Below the pieces are notes generated by a model that saw only the letters and a list, made by a program, of their open reading frames with translations, was not told the origin of the DNA and searched no databases. A stretch of 64,000 nucleotides of DNA from NCBI RefSeq assembly GCF_018263905.1, contig NZ_JAAFZU010000077.1:62001-126000 (forward strand), given 5' to 3'. Shown here one piece after another: positions 46,968-56,671 of the stretch (positions are counted from its first letter, which is position 1; each line of letters begins with the position of its first letter). The stretch is from Loktanella sp. SALINAS62. Its GTDB lineage: Bacteria > Pseudomonadota > Alphaproteobacteria > Rhodobacterales > Rhodobacteraceae. The position numbers were made by a program, and so were the translations under genes.

Positions 46968-48007
46968 TCGATCCCGCGACCGTGCAGGTCATCGCCCCCA
47001 ATCTGAAAAAGCGTTATTCAGGCGTCACATCGACCGTGCTGCGACTGGTGCCATTGCAGGCGCGCGATATCGCCATCGCCAGCGTCGGCCCGAAACTGCC
47101 CGCCGAGATGCCCCAGATCAGGATTCGCGATCTGTTGACCATGCCGCGCCGCAAACGGGTCTGGCACGCACGTCGCAACAACGAAATGCTGGTCGGCCTG
47201 CTGCTGCGTCATGTGCTGCGCCAACCGCTGAAACTGATGTTCACCTCTGCCGCACAGCGCGACCATTCGGGCTGGACCAAATGGTTGATCGCACGCCAGG
47301 ACAAGGTCGTCGCGACCTCTGCCCGGTCGGCGGCATTCCTGAAACGCGACGCGCAGGTGATCCACCACGGGATCGACACCGATCATTTCTGCCCTGCCAC
47401 CGACCGTGCGGCCCTGCGTAGACAACTGGCATTGCCGGTCGATGCCACATTGCTGGGCTGTTTTGGCCGCGTCCGCCCGTCCAAAGGCAACGATCTGTTC
47501 ATCGACGCCATGATCGCCGTGCTGCCGCAGTTCCCACAGGCCCATGCGGTCATGATGGGCGGTGTCACCGATCAGTTCAGCGGGTTCATGGACAAACTGC
47601 GCGCCCGCGTCGCGGCATCGGACGTCGCAGACCGGATCCACATCCTGCCAGAGGACCCCGGCTGGACCATCGCGCCCTGGTTTCAGGCCATCGACCTGTA
47701 TATCGCACCCCAGCGCAACGAAGGCTTTGGCCTGACCCCGCTGGAAGCGATGTCTTGCGGTGTGCCCAGCATCGCCACCCGCACCGGCGCGTTCGAGGAG
47801 ATCGTGGCCGACGGTGAAACCGGAACGCTGATTCCGACAGAGGATTATCCCGCACTGGAAACGGCGATCCGGTCGGCGCTGGCTGACCCCGCGACGCTGT
47901 CGCGCTGGTCCGCCGCCTGCCGCCCGCGTGCCGTGAACGGGTTTCACATTGCGGATGAAGCGGCAGCGCTGGTGGCGATCTACCGCGACCTGCTGGACGC
48001 GCGCTGA
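46964..48007 (+). CDS. lpcC: GT4 glycosyltransferase, LpcC-like LPS core mannosyltransferase
   Basis: This 347-residue GT-B family 4 enzyme begins VIAPNLKKRYSGVTSTVLRLVP, then RVWHARRNNEMLVGLLLRHVL and FTSAAQRDHSGWTKWLI. These segments are characteristic of LpcC, which transfers mannose to the Kdo inner core in rhizobia. The donor-binding EGFGLTPLEAMSCGVPSIAT motif (E-x7-E) is present. The waaA gene directly upstream fits an LPS inner-core role. The exact sugar is not proven. Confidence 0.88.
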   Translation: MIDPATVQVIAPNLKKRYSGVTSTVLRLVPLQARDIAIASVGPKLPAEMPQIRIRDLLTMPRRKRVWHARRNNEMLVGLLLRHVLRQPLKLMFTSAAQRDHSGWTKWLIARQDKVVATSARSAAFLKRDAQVIHHGIDTDHFCPATDRAALRRQLALPVDATLLGCFGRVRPSKGNDLFIDAMIAVLPQFPQAHAVMMGGVTDQFSGFMDKLRARVAASDVADRIHILPEDPGWTIAPWFQAIDLYIAPQRNEGFGLTPLEAMSCGVPSIATRTGAFEEIVADGETGTLIPTEDYPALETAIRSALADPATLSRWSAACRPRAVNGFHIADEAAALVAIYRDLLDAR

Positions 48008-48021
48008 CCGCCAGCGGCGAT

Positions 48022-48072
48022 GGGGGCGCTGCCCCCGGACCTGACGGTCCTCCCCCGGGATATTTGGAAAAC
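48022..48072 (-). repeat. Intergenic repeat, copy B, downstream of the M20 hydrolase gene
   Basis: Read on the minus strand this is AAATATCCCGGGGG, a 5-bp hairpin (GGACC/GGTCC, 48037-48050), then GGGGGCAGCGCCCCC, a 6-bp hairpin. It lies 14 bases past the M20 amidohydrolase stop in the sense direction. Its outer segments match copy A at 44060-44109 while the inner stem differs. Its position at a convergent boundary suits terminator or 3'-end function. Confidence 0.65.
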
Positions 48073-48085
48073 AGCGATTGCGGCG

Positions 48086-49249
48086 TCAGGCAGCAGGCAT
48101 CCGGCGTTCGACGATTTCCGCCCACCACGAACAACCCGCCGGGATTGCATCGTCGTTAAAGTTGTATTCGGGATGATGAACGCTGGCCGTATCGCCATTG
48201 CCCACCAGAATGTAGGCGCCGGGACGTTCTTCGAGCATGAAGGCGAAGTCTTCGCCGCCCATGACCAGCGGCGCTTCGGCGCAGTCGCCAGACACCGCGC
48301 GCGCGACATCGGCGGCGAATGCGGTCTGATCGTCGTGATTGACCATGCAGGGGTAGCCCTTGTGGTATGTCACATCGGCACGCGCACCGAATGTCGCGGC
48401 GGTGCCTTCGCAGATCGCAACCAGCCGCTGTTCGGCCAAGGCACGCATGCCCGGTGACATGGTGCGGACGGTGCCGCGCAGATGCACCCGCTGGGCGATG
48501 ACGTTATAAGCCTTTGACGAGCTTTCAATCGATGTCACCGACACGACCACCTGATCCACCGGGTCCGCGTTGCGGCTGGCGATGGATTGCAGCGCCGTCA
48601 CGCAATGGGCCGCGATCAGCGTGCTGTCCACGGTTTCCTGCGGCTTGGCAGCGTGACCGCCCTTGCCTTCGATCACCACATCGAACTGATCGGTCGCGGC
48701 AAAGAAGGCGCCGGGCCGGATCGCAAAGCTGCCCACCGGGCGGCCCGGCCAGTTGTGCATGCCGTAGACCTCGTCGATGTTCCAGCGGTCCATCATGCCG
48801 TCTTCGCACATTTCGCGCCCGCCACCGCCGCCTTCTTCGGCAGGTTGAAAGATCACGACGACGGTGCCGTCGAAATTACGGGTTTCCGCCAGATATTGCG
48901 CGGCCCCCAGCAGCATTGCGGTATGACCGTCATGACCGCAGGCGTGCATGGCACCGGGCGTCTGGCTGGCGTAGTCCAGACCCGTCGCTTCGGTGATAGG
49001 AAGTGCATCCATATCGGCACGCAAACCAATGACCTTGCCCGATAAATCGGTTTTGCCCTTGATGACGCCGACGACGCCGGTGCGCCCGATACCGGTCGTC
49101 ACCTCGTCACAGCCAATCGCTGTCAGGCGGTCGGCCACGATTTGCGACGTGCGGTGCGTGTCGAACAGGATTTCGGGGTGCGCATGCAGATCGCGGCGGA
49201 TCGCGGTGATATCGTCGTGCAGTTCGGCAAAGCGGTTCTTGACGGGCAT
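48086..49249 (-). CDS. M20D amidohydrolase (hippurate/IAA-amino-acid hydrolase type)
   Basis: This 387-residue zinc- or manganese-dependent hydrolase removes the acyl group from N-acyl-amino acids. Metal site motifs are MHACGHDGHTAMLLGAA and PAEEGGGGG, and the dimerisation domain follows (about 190-300). It resembles hippurate hydrolase and amidohydrolase HipO/AbgA-like enzymes; the native substrate is unknown. A GGAGACA ribosome-binding site precedes ATG 49249. It stands alone with a repeat at its 3' end, but neighbours an FAD oxidase and argE on the same strand. Confidence 0.9.
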   Translation of the reverse strand: MPVKNRFAELHDDITAIRRDLHAHPEILFDTHRTSQIVADRLTAIGCDEVTTGIGRTGVVGVIKGKTDLSGKVIGLRADMDALPITEATGLDYASQTPGAMHACGHDGHTAMLLGAAQYLAETRNFDGTVVVIFQPAEEGGGGGREMCEDGMMDRWNIDEVYGMHNWPGRPVGSFAIRPGAFFAATDQFDVVIEGKGGHAAKPQETVDSTLIAAHCVTALQSIASRNADPVDQVVVSVTSIESSSKAYNVIAQRVHLRGTVRTMSPGMRALAEQRLVAICEGTAATFGARADVTYHKGYPCMVNHDDQTAFAADVARAVSGDCAEAPLVMGGEDFAFMLEERPGAYILVGNGDTASVHHPEYNFNDDAIPAGCSWWAEIVERRMPAA

Positions 49250-49302
49250 GGGGTGTCTCCTTTGGCTTTGATCCTGTCACCGTGCCGGAAGGGCCGCAAG
49301 GG

Positions 49303-50643
49303 TCACAGGTTCGGTCCCAGCACAAGACGCGATCCGTCGCTGAAGCGGGACAGACGAAAGCGGGTCAGATCATGCCCCGGCGACCGGTCCTGCGCCAGCC
49401 TTGCGGCGATGCGGCCCATCGCCGGGCCGATCCCAAAGCCGTGACCGCACATGCCGGTGCAGACCGTCAGACCGGGGATCGCCGCCACATGATCCACCAC
49501 GGGAACCACGTCCGGCATCACGTCGATCATGCCCGCCCAGGCCTGCGCGATGCGGACGCCCCCCAACCCCGGAAAGGTCGCGGCAAAGTCGCGCGCCAGC
49601 CGCGCAACCCGCCCCGCATGGGGGCGCGGGTCCAGCACGCGCATCGCCTCAAACGGGGATGGCGTATCGCCGGACCAGCGCCGTGGCGTGCCCCATGCAT
49701 CGGGATATCCTTTTGGCGCAAAGGGTTTATATGACGTTCCAAGCGGATCGGCCAGCAATTGGCGCGCGAACCCGCCAAAGGCACGGAACGCGTCCGGGCC
49801 GATGAACAATTCATGAAATCCCGACGGCGCAAGGCTAAATCCGCCATCCGCCCGCTTGCGCCACGCCAGACGGTCATCGACCGCACCGCCGGGGTTCACG
49901 CCGCCCATCGGCACGGTTGCGGCCACCGTCGCACGCACGGACAGTTGCGGGATCGTGACGCCGTGGTTGCGCAGAAACAGCGAAGACCACGCACCGCCCG
50001 CCAGCACGACCGACCCGCAGGCGATGGTGCCGTTTTCGGTGACGACCCCCGCGACCCGCCCCGCCGACAGATCCAGCGTGCGAACCGCGCAATCCTCGAT
50101 GATCGTGGCACCCGCAGCCACCGCCGCCTGCGCAAACCGCGGCACCGTGACCCAGGGTTCGGCGCGGTAATCGGTCGGTGTGTACAGCGCCCCCGCCCAG
50201 CGGCGTGCCGCCCCGGGTAATTGCGCGGCCACCTGATCTGCCGACAGGATGCGGCTGGACACTTGATAAGGTGCCGCCTGATCCAGCCAGTCACGATAGC
50301 GCGCCAGTGCGGCATCGTCCTGGGCCAGATACAGCGTGCCGGTTTGTGCCAGACCGATATCGCCCGCTTCTGCCGCCAGTCCGGGCCACATCGCCTGTGC
50401 GTCCAGCATGATCGGCAGTTCGGCGATGTCACGCCCCTGCGCGCGGATCCAGCCCCAGTTGCGGCTGGATTGTTCGCCGGCGATCCGGCCCTTTTCCAGC
50501 AACACGCAGGGAACCCCCGCGCGGGCCAGTTCCCAGACTGTCATCACACCGATGATGCCACCGCCGATGACCACCACCTCTGTCCGGGGCGGCAGCGGTG
50601 CGTCGAAACGCTGTGGCGTGCGCGCGGTGATCGGCCCGGTCAT
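49303..50643 (-). CDS. FAD-dependent amino-acid/amine oxidoreductase (DAO family)
   Basis: This 446-residue flavoprotein has an N-terminal Rossmann motif VVVIGGGIIGVMTVWELARAG (GxGxxG at about 26-31) and a DAO-fold body. SRNWGWIRAQGRD and the C-terminal VCTGMCGHGFGIGPAMG are conserved. Members oxidise D-amino acids, glycine or N-methyl amino acids. The precise substrate cannot be read. It overlaps the argE-like gene by 4 bases, so the two are probably coexpressed for catabolism of imported amino acid derivatives. Confidence 0.88.
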   Translation of the reverse strand: MTGPITARTPQRFDAPLPPRTEVVVIGGGIIGVMTVWELARAGVPCVLLEKGRIAGEQSSRNWGWIRAQGRDIAELPIMLDAQAMWPGLAAEAGDIGLAQTGTLYLAQDDAALARYRDWLDQAAPYQVSSRILSADQVAAQLPGAARRWAGALYTPTDYRAEPWVTVPRFAQAAVAAGATIIEDCAVRTLDLSAGRVAGVVTENGTIACGSVVLAGGAWSSLFLRNHGVTIPQLSVRATVAATVPMGGVNPGGAVDDRLAWRKRADGGFSLAPSGFHELFIGPDAFRAFGGFARQLLADPLGTSYKPFAPKGYPDAWGTPRRWSGDTPSPFEAMRVLDPRPHAGRVARLARDFAATFPGLGGVRIAQAWAGMIDVMPDVVPVVDHVAAIPGLTVCTGMCGHGFGIGPAMGRIAARLAQDRSPGHDLTRFRLSRFSDGSRLVLGPNL

Positions 50644-51800
50644 TGCGCCAGATCGTCGATCAGGCGCGCGATAAACGCTTCACCGGCGGCAAATTGTGCA
50701 GTGCTGATAAATTCGTTCGGCTGGTGCGCCTGCGCGATATCGCCCGGCCCCACGACGCAGGCCGAATAGCCACGTTCCTGAAACTGCCCGGCTTCTGTTC
50801 CATAGCTGACGACATGGTTGCCGTTGTCGCCGGTCAGGCGTCGGGCCAATTCTTCGGCGCGGCCCTGTGGTTCGGGTGCCAGCCCCGGCAGGCCGAAATA
50901 GGCGTCGACCGTGATCCGGCAGGATGGCTGGATCGCCTGCATTTCAGCCTCTATCCGTTTGACTTCGCTCAGGAATAGCTGACGCCAGTCATCCACATTT
51001 TCGCCCGGCACGGTGCGGAACGACAGGTCGAACCGGCAGTCGGCGGCGGTGATGTTATGCGCCGTGCCGCCGTTGATCCGCCCGACATGCGCCGACGTAT
51101 AGGGCGGCACGAATGCAGCGGCGAGGTCGGATGGCACCGCTGCCGCGCGTTCGGCATTCACCCGGTTTGCCCAGTCGATCAACCGGGCGGCCTGCATCAC
51201 CGCGCTGACGCCAATATCGATGCGTGAAGAATGAACCTCAAACCCTTGGACATGAACAGAAAACCCAATCCCACCCTTGTGCGCGGTCACGACCTGCATC
51301 ATCGACGGCTCGCCCACCAGCACGGTATCGGCGCGCGGCAGGCCGTGGCTGACCATATGGTCGATCATTGGCGGCGCGCCCAGACAGCCGATCTCTTCGT
51401 CATAGGACAGCGCGATCTGCAAGGGCCGCTTGATCCCGCGTGCCAGCGCCAGCGGCACGGCGGACAGGGCCAGCGCATCGAATCCTTTCATGTCGCAGGT
51501 GCCGCGTCCGAACAGTTTGCCATCGCGTTCGGTCACGACAAACGGGTCGGTGTCCCAGTCCTGACCGTCGACCGGCACCACATCGGTATGGCCCGACAGG
51601 ACGACCCCGCCATCCACCTGCGCCCCGACATGCGCATAAAGGGCCGCCTTGGTGCCGTCGGCATTGGGCACACGCACGCTGTCGACGCCGTAATCTTTCA
51701 GGTAATCCTCAACGAAATCAATCAGATCCAGATTGCTGTCACGGCTGATCGTGGGAAAACCCACAAGGCGGTCCAGCAGGTCACGGGCGGTCAGGGTCAT
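50640..51800 (-). CDS. argE: Acetylornithine deacetylase-like M20 peptidase
   Basis: This 386-residue M20 metallohydrolase has SGHTDVVPVDGQ (metal His/Asp), GRGTCDMKGFDALALSAV and the catalytic Glu in SYDEEIGCLGAP. Full-length layout matches ArgE, which releases acetate from N-acetylornithine in arginine synthesis. It is placed beside an FAD oxidase and a peptide transporter rather than other arg genes. A catabolic deacylase role is therefore also possible. It starts with ATG 51800. Confidence 0.85.
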   Translation of the reverse strand: MTLTARDLLDRLVGFPTISRDSNLDLIDFVEDYLKDYGVDSVRVPNADGTKAALYAHVGAQVDGGVVLSGHTDVVPVDGQDWDTDPFVVTERDGKLFGRGTCDMKGFDALALSAVPLALARGIKRPLQIALSYDEEIGCLGAPPMIDHMVSHGLPRADTVLVGEPSMMQVVTAHKGGIGFSVHVQGFEVHSSRIDIGVSAVMQAARLIDWANRVNAERAAAVPSDLAAAFVPPYTSAHVGRINGGTAHNITAADCRFDLSFRTVPGENVDDWRQLFLSEVKRIEAEMQAIQPSCRITVDAYFGLPGLAPEPQGRAEELARRLTGDNGNHVVSYGTEAGQFQERGYSACVVGPGDIAQAHQPNEFISTAQFAAGEAFIARLIDDLAQ

Positions 51801-51849
51801 GGGATGCTCCGGTCAGGTGCGCCTATCCTGCGCCTGCCCCGCGCCGGGT

Positions 51850-52659
51850 TCAAGGCCGCCAGTGATCCCCGACCCAGGGTGTTGGCCGGATATAGTGCCG
51901 CAGGTAGCGCCACAGGCTGCCACCCCTGTCGCGTTGGCCGATCGCACGCAGATGCGCCAGCGGACTGCGGGGCGGGACGGCATCGCTCCACCTGCCGTCG
52001 ATGGCGTCCTGCGGGTTCAGGTGACCGGCAAAGATCACGATGCGCGTGTCCTTTGGCAATTTCGGGGCCAGCAGGTAGTTCAGCGGAAACGGACGGCGAC
52101 AGTTGCGCCGAAAATGCGCGACCCAGCCGTCGGGAAAGAATTTCACGCCGCCCGGCGCATTGCGGGTCACGAACCGCTGCTCGTAGCGGTATTCGTCGGC
52201 GATCCCCTTGGGGTCGGTCTTGAACAGTGTCTGCAGGGGCAACAGCCCGCCCGCAGGAAACCGGAACACGCTGGTCTGCCCCAGCTTTTCAAACGCCACC
52301 ACACGGTTGCGGGTCAGGATGACATCATCGGGCGCGCCGTGCTCGAAAAACGGATCAAGCGATCCCGTCACGATCACATCCAGATCCAGAAACAGCACCG
52401 GCCCCGTCAGCGTGCCCAGCTTTGGCCCCCAAAGCCGCGATTTGGGCCAGATGCCCGTCTTGGCCTTGGGAATTTCATAATCGATTTCGGGCAAGGGCTG
52501 GCAATCGACCTCTGGCCGGATGCCGGTCGGATCGTCGCAAAAGCAGGTAAAACTGAATGGTGGCGTGATGTTGCGTGCAACCATGCCATACAGCCGGTCG
52601 ATATAGAGCGGGCCGTATTTCGTGCCCCAATTGATGCAAATGACCTGTTTGACGGACAT
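51850..52659 (-). CDS. Putative glycosyltransferase
   Basis: This 269-residue protein starts at 52659, MSVKQVICINWGTKYG. The segment GPVLFLDLDVIVTGSLDPFF contains a D-x-D motif (LDLDV) typical of GT-A enzymes that use nucleotide sugars. Overall it resembles bacterial family-8-like transferases. It also has conserved YIDRLYGMVARNI and AHFRRNCRRPFPLNYLLAP sections. The substrate is unknown and there is no glycan cluster nearby. It is divergent from the peptide transporter operon and has no clear link to it. A longer frame to 52704 is not supported. Confidence 0.78.
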   Translation of the reverse strand: MSVKQVICINWGTKYGPLYIDRLYGMVARNITPPFSFTCFCDDPTGIRPEVDCQPLPEIDYEIPKAKTGIWPKSRLWGPKLGTLTGPVLFLDLDVIVTGSLDPFFEHGAPDDVILTRNRVVAFEKLGQTSVFRFPAGGLLPLQTLFKTDPKGIADEYRYEQRFVTRNAPGGVKFFPDGWVAHFRRNCRRPFPLNYLLAPKLPKDTRIVIFAGHLNPQDAIDGRWSDAVPPRSPLAHLRAIGQRDRGGSLWRYLRHYIRPTPWVGDHWRP

Positions 52660-52767
52660 GGGATGCCTTTCGTTTGGCCCGTTATGGCGCGGGAACCAGT
52701 GCAAGACCAGCCCGGCAAGGTGGACCTTGCGTCAACCGATCTTTGGGACTTGCGGCGTGTCAAAACC

Positions 52768-52787
52768 CTGTTACCGTTCTGTAACAG
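52768..52787. promoter_or_regulatory. Inverted repeat upstream of the peptide transporter operon
   Basis: CTGTTAC and GTAACAG (7-base arms, 6-base centre) are nested in an outer AACCC (52764-52768)/GGGTT (52792-52796) pair. It lies 58 bases before the first ATPase ATG at 52845, in the divergent gap. It may be an operator or a leader hairpin. No regulator gene is adjacent. Confidence 0.4.
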
Positions 52788-52844
52788 AAACGGGTTGCGC
52801 CAATGACAACCCGGCCAGACATTCCGAACCGGGGAGGTTCGCCC

Positions 52845-53843
52845 ATGCCCAACGGGGCACCGGCCGTGCTTGATGTGCAGGGTCTCAAAACTGTTTTCCG
52901 TGTCCGCGGCGGCGAAGTGCATGCTGTCAACGACGTCAGCTTTGATCTGGCGGCGGGCGAACTGTTGGGCGTCGTCGGCGAAAGCGGGTCCGGTAAATCC
53001 GTGACCATGATGTCGCTGCTGGGCCTGCTGCCGTCACCCCCCGCCGACGTGCGCCAAGGCCGGGTGACGTTCGAAGGTCAGGATTTGCTTCAGGTGTCCG
53101 ACAGCAAGCTGCGCGCCGTGCGCGGCGGGCGCATTGGATTCGTGTTTCAGGACCCGATGACATCGCTGAACCCCGTTTTCACCGTGGGCTATCAGATCAT
53201 TGAAACCCTGCGCGCCCATATGGGTCTGTCGAAATCCGCAGCGCGCGACCGCGCGCAGGAACTGCTGGAACTGGTCGGCATCCCGTCCGCCCGCGACCGG
53301 CTGAACGATTACCCACACCAGTTTTCCGGCGGGATGCGCCAGCGCGTGATGATCGCCATCGCCCTTGCCTGCGATCCAAAGGTGCTGATCGCGGATGAAC
53401 CGACCACCGCGCTGGATGTGACGATTCAGGCGCAGATCATCGAACTGATGAAGGATCTGCGCGACAAGCTGGGGATGGCCGTCATCTGGATCACCCACGA
53501 TCTGGGCGTCATCGCGGGCATCGCGGACCGCGTGATGGTCATGTATGGCGGTCAGGTGGTCGAACAGGCGCCGGTGCGCGACCTGTTCCGCAACCCCAAA
53601 CATCCCTACACGCAGGCGTTGCTGACGACGATTCCGAAACTCAGCGCCGAACGCGTCCGCCGTCTGACGATCATCGAAGGCCAGCCGCCCATTCTGGGCG
53701 AAGCCCCGACCGCCTGTTCGTTCCGTGACCGATGTCCAAAGGCAGTGGCGATCTGCGCACAGCAGAACCCGCCGCGTTTTGATTTCGGCGCAGGCCATGA
53801 CGCCGCCTGTTTTGTCGCAGCGGAGACCCGCGATGCTGGATGA
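52845..53843 (+). CDS. Peptide ABC transporter ATP-binding protein, DppD/OppD type
   Basis: This 332-residue ATPase begins at ATG 52845, with GGAGG seven bases upstream; an earlier ATG at 52803 lacks a ribosome-binding site. The Walker A GESGSGKS, signature [12 protein letters not shown], Walker [13 protein letters not shown] and switch His are present. The C-terminal oligo/dipeptide domain has the cysteine-rich [14 protein letters not shown] segment typical of OppD/DppD. It energises import with the ATPase encoded next (11-base overlap). Confidence 0.94.
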   Translation: MPNGAPAVLDVQGLKTVFRVRGGEVHAVNDVSFDLAAGELLGVVGESGSGKSVTMMSLLGLLPSPPADVRQGRVTFEGQDLLQVSDSKLRAVRGGRIGFVFQDPMTSLNPVFTVGYQIIETLRAHMGLSKSAARDRAQELLELVGIPSARDRLNDYPHQFSGGMRQRVMIAIALACDPKVLIADEPTTALDVTIQAQIIELMKDLRDKLGMAVIWITHDLGVIAGIADRVMVMYGGQVVEQAPVRDLFRNPKHPYTQALLTTIPKLSAERVRRLTIIEGQPPILGEAPTACSFRDRCPKAVAICAQQNPPRFDFGAGHDAACFVAAETRDAG

Positions 53844-54870
53844 CACCACCCCGCTGGTCCGTATCCGCGACCTGAAAATGCATTTTCCGATTTATTCGGG
53901 CATGCTGCGGCGACAGACCGGCGCGGTCAAGGCGGTGGACGGCGTCAGTTTCGACATCAAACGCGGCGAAACACTTGGCCTTGTTGGGGAATCCGGTTGC
54001 GGCAAATCCACCTGCGGGCGCGCCGTGCTACGGCTCTATGACATCACCGACGGCAGTATCCAGATTGACGGCGTGGAAATCGGCAACGCGGGTCAATCCG
54101 CGTTGCGCCCCCTGCGGCCCGCCATGCAGATGGTGTTTCAGGACCCGCAAGCATCGCTTAACCCGCGCATGACGGTCGAGGCGATCATCCGTGAACCGCT
54201 GGACGAACACACCACACTGTCCAAGACCGACAAGGCGCAAAAGGTGCTGGACCTGATGGACGCCGTCGGCTTGAACCGACGGTTTGCAAAGCGTTATCCG
54301 CATACCTTTTCGGGCGGACAGCGACAACGCATCGGAATCGCGCGGGCGCTGGCATTGAACCCGAAATTCATCGTCTGCGACGAACCCATCGCGGCGCTGG
54401 ACGTGTCGATTCAGGCGCAGGTCGTCAATCTGCTGGAAGATTTGCAGGAACAATTCGGCCTGACCTATCTGTTCATCAGCCATGATCTGTCCATGGTGCG
54501 CCATATCGCGCAGCGCATCGCGGTGATGTATCTGGGCAAGGTCGTGGAACTGGCCCCCCGCGACCCACTGTATGACGCGCCACTGCATCCCTACACCCGC
54601 GCGCTGCTGTCCGCCGTGCCCGAACCCGATCCCGCAATCAGCCAGACCCGCAAACGTGTGGTCCTGCAGGGCGATGTGCCGTCACCTGCCAACCCGCCGG
54701 ATGGCTGCAATTTCTGTACCCGATGCCCCGCCGTGATGGACGTCTGCCGGCGCATCGACCCGACCTTTCAAGAGGTGGAACCGGGGCGCTTTGTCGCCTG
54801 CCACCTTTATGAAAACCACGCCTCCAAGACCGAAAAGGCAGAGGCACATGCAAACCAGCAAGGGAGTTAA
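53833..54870 (+). CDS. Peptide ABC transporter ATP-binding protein, DppF/OppF type
   Basis: This 345-residue ATPase begins at 53833 ([15 protein letters not shown]), overlapping the previous gene by 11 bases; the longer frame to 53725 lies inside it. It has Walker A GESGCGKS, signature [13 protein letters not shown], Walker [13 protein letters not shown] and the C-terminal [12 protein letters not shown] domain. DppF-type proteins pair with DppD to form the heterodimeric engine. The substrate-binding protein follows after three bases. Confidence 0.94.
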   Translation: MLDDTTPLVRIRDLKMHFPIYSGMLRRQTGAVKAVDGVSFDIKRGETLGLVGESGCGKSTCGRAVLRLYDITDGSIQIDGVEIGNAGQSALRPLRPAMQMVFQDPQASLNPRMTVEAIIREPLDEHTTLSKTDKAQKVLDLMDAVGLNRRFAKRYPHTFSGGQRQRIGIARALALNPKFIVCDEPIAALDVSIQAQVVNLLEDLQEQFGLTYLFISHDLSMVRHIAQRIAVMYLGKVVELAPRDPLYDAPLHPYTRALLSAVPEPDPAISQTRKRVVLQGDVPSPANPPDGCNFCTRCPAVMDVCRRIDPTFQEVEPGRFVACHLYENHASKTEKAEAHANQQGS

Positions 54871-54873
54871 CGC

Positions 54874-56598
54874 ATGAAACTGAAAACAATTCTGATGGGC
54901 GCGATTGCGACCATGGGGACCGCCCCCATGGTGTTCGCAGATGCCCACGAAGGAGAACGCGGCCGCGACGGTCTGGTCAACATCATCTACTGGCAAGCAC
55001 CGTCGATCATGAACCCGTTCCTGTCGGGCGGCACAAAGGACGTGGAAGCCGCCAGTCTGGTGCTGGAACCGCTGATGCGCTTCAACGAAACCGGTGAAAT
55101 CGTGCCGTGGCTGGTCAACGAGGTGCCGACGGTCGAAAACGGTGGCGTCACCGAAGACCTGATGCAGATCACCTATAACATCACCGAAGGTCTGACATGG
55201 TCGGACGGCACGCCGTTCACATCCGCCGACGTGAAATTCACCTATGACTACTGCACAGCCGAAGGCGGCGGTTGCGCACAGGCGACAAAATTCGACGGCA
55301 TCGACAGCGTCGAAACCCCGGACGATCTGACCGTGGTGGTGAACTTTTCAGCCGCAACGCCTTATCCCTATTCGGCGTTCAACGGTGCTGAAAGCCCAAT
55401 CATTCAGGCCGCACAATTCGCGGATTGCCTCGGGCCAAAGGCACCTGAATGCACTGACCAGAACTTTATGCCGATCGGAACGGGGCCGTTTGTGGTGACG
55501 GATTTCCGCACCAATGACGTCATCCAGCTCGAAGCGAACCCGAACTACCGCGACCCCAACAAGCCCGCCTTTGCCACCGTCACGCTGAAAGGCGGCGGCG
55601 ATGCCACGGCTGCTGGTCGTGCGGTCATGGAAACCGGCGAATTCGACTACGCCTGGAACCTGCAACTGGCCCCCGACGTGATCGCGTCGATGGAACAGGG
55701 CGGCATGGGTGTGCCGGTCGCGGGCTTCGGCACGCTGGTCGAACGCATCATGCTGAACAACACCAACCCCGATCCATCCCTGCCCGACGACGAACGGTCC
55801 GTCATCCGCCCGCATCCGTTCCTGAGTGATCCGGCGGTTTACAACGCCATGTCGATGGCCATCGACCGCCCGCTGCTGGTCGAGGTCGGTTACGGTCAGG
55901 CCGGACGCGTCACCTGCAACTGGGTGCCCGCACCGGATCTTTACGCCTCTACCTCTATGACCTGCGACACGCAGGACATTGATGGCGCCAACGCCATGCT
56001 GGAAGAGGCGGGTTACGTGGACACCGACGGTGACGGTATCCGTGAAACACCCGACGGTCAGCCCATGCAGATCCTGTATCAATCGTCGACCAACGCCGTC
56101 CGTCAGGATTTTCAGGCGCTGATCAAGGATTGGTGGGAACAGATCGGCCTTGGCGTGGAACTACGCAACATCGACAGCTCGGTGTTCTTTGGCGGTGATC
56201 CGGGTTCGCCCGACACGTTCCAAAAGTTCTATGCCGACGTGGAAATGTATGCCAACAACTTCCCCGGCACCGATCCGCAGGCCTATCTGGGCAACGGCAA
56301 ATGCGACGCCGCACCGACACCCGACAGCCAGTGGCAGGGTGAAAACATCAGCCGTTTCTGCATGGAAGAATACGACGCCCTGCATGACGAGCTGTCACAG
56401 ACCGCCGATCTGGAAGAACGCGGTCGCATCGCCCGCGAACTCAACGACATGGCCGTCCAGAACGGGATGATGATCCCGCTGGTCGATCGCGGTCGTCTGT
56501 CCGCCCATGCCAACAGCCTGGGTGGCGTGGTTCTGAACACATGGGATTCGGAACTGTGGAACGCGGCTGACTGGTATCGCACCGGCGACAACCGCTGA
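54874..56598 (+). CDS. Peptide ABC transporter substrate-binding protein
   Basis: This 574-residue family-5 extracellular solute-binding protein has a signal peptide (MKLKTILMGAIATMGTAPMVFA). Mature features are IIYWQAPSIMNPF at the N-terminus, YNITEGLTWSDGTPFTSADVKF and SRPLL-like SMAIDRPLLVEVGYG. It is somewhat longer than typical DppA proteins. The ligand class (peptide, nickel or other) is not readable. Its 3' end carries a strong hairpin before the first permease gene, likely setting higher expression of this component. Confidence 0.93.
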   Translation: MKLKTILMGAIATMGTAPMVFADAHEGERGRDGLVNIIYWQAPSIMNPFLSGGTKDVEAASLVLEPLMRFNETGEIVPWLVNEVPTVENGGVTEDLMQITYNITEGLTWSDGTPFTSADVKFTYDYCTAEGGGCAQATKFDGIDSVETPDDLTVVVNFSAATPYPYSAFNGAESPIIQAAQFADCLGPKAPECTDQNFMPIGTGPFVVTDFRTNDVIQLEANPNYRDPNKPAFATVTLKGGGDATAAGRAVMETGEFDYAWNLQLAPDVIASMEQGGMGVPVAGFGTLVERIMLNNTNPDPSLPDDERSVIRPHPFLSDPAVYNAMSMAIDRPLLVEVGYGQAGRVTCNWVPAPDLYASTSMTCDTQDIDGANAMLEEAGYVDTDGDGIRETPDGQPMQILYQSSTNAVRQDFQALIKDWWEQIGLGVELRNIDSSVFFGGDPGSPDTFQKFYADVEMYANNFPGTDPQAYLGNGKCDAAPTPDSQWQGENISRFCMEEYDALHDELSQTADLEERGRIARELNDMAVQNGMMIPLVDRGRLSAHANSLGGVVLNTWDSELWNAADWYRTGDNR

Positions 56599-56608
56599 AC
56601 ATACTGCG

Positions 56609-56633
56609 CGGGCGGGCCATGCAGGCCCGCCCG
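56609..56633 (+). terminator. Stable intercistronic hairpin after the binding-protein gene
   Basis: CGGGCGGGCC and GGCCCGCCCG form a perfect 10-bp GC stem with a 5-base loop (ATGCA), 10 bases after the stop. Only TATTT follows, so partial termination or protection from 3' decay is likelier than full termination. Such hairpins are common after solute-binding-protein genes. Confidence 0.6.
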
Positions 56634-56671
56634 TATTTCCCCGAACACACTTCGCCAAGGCGCCAGACATC

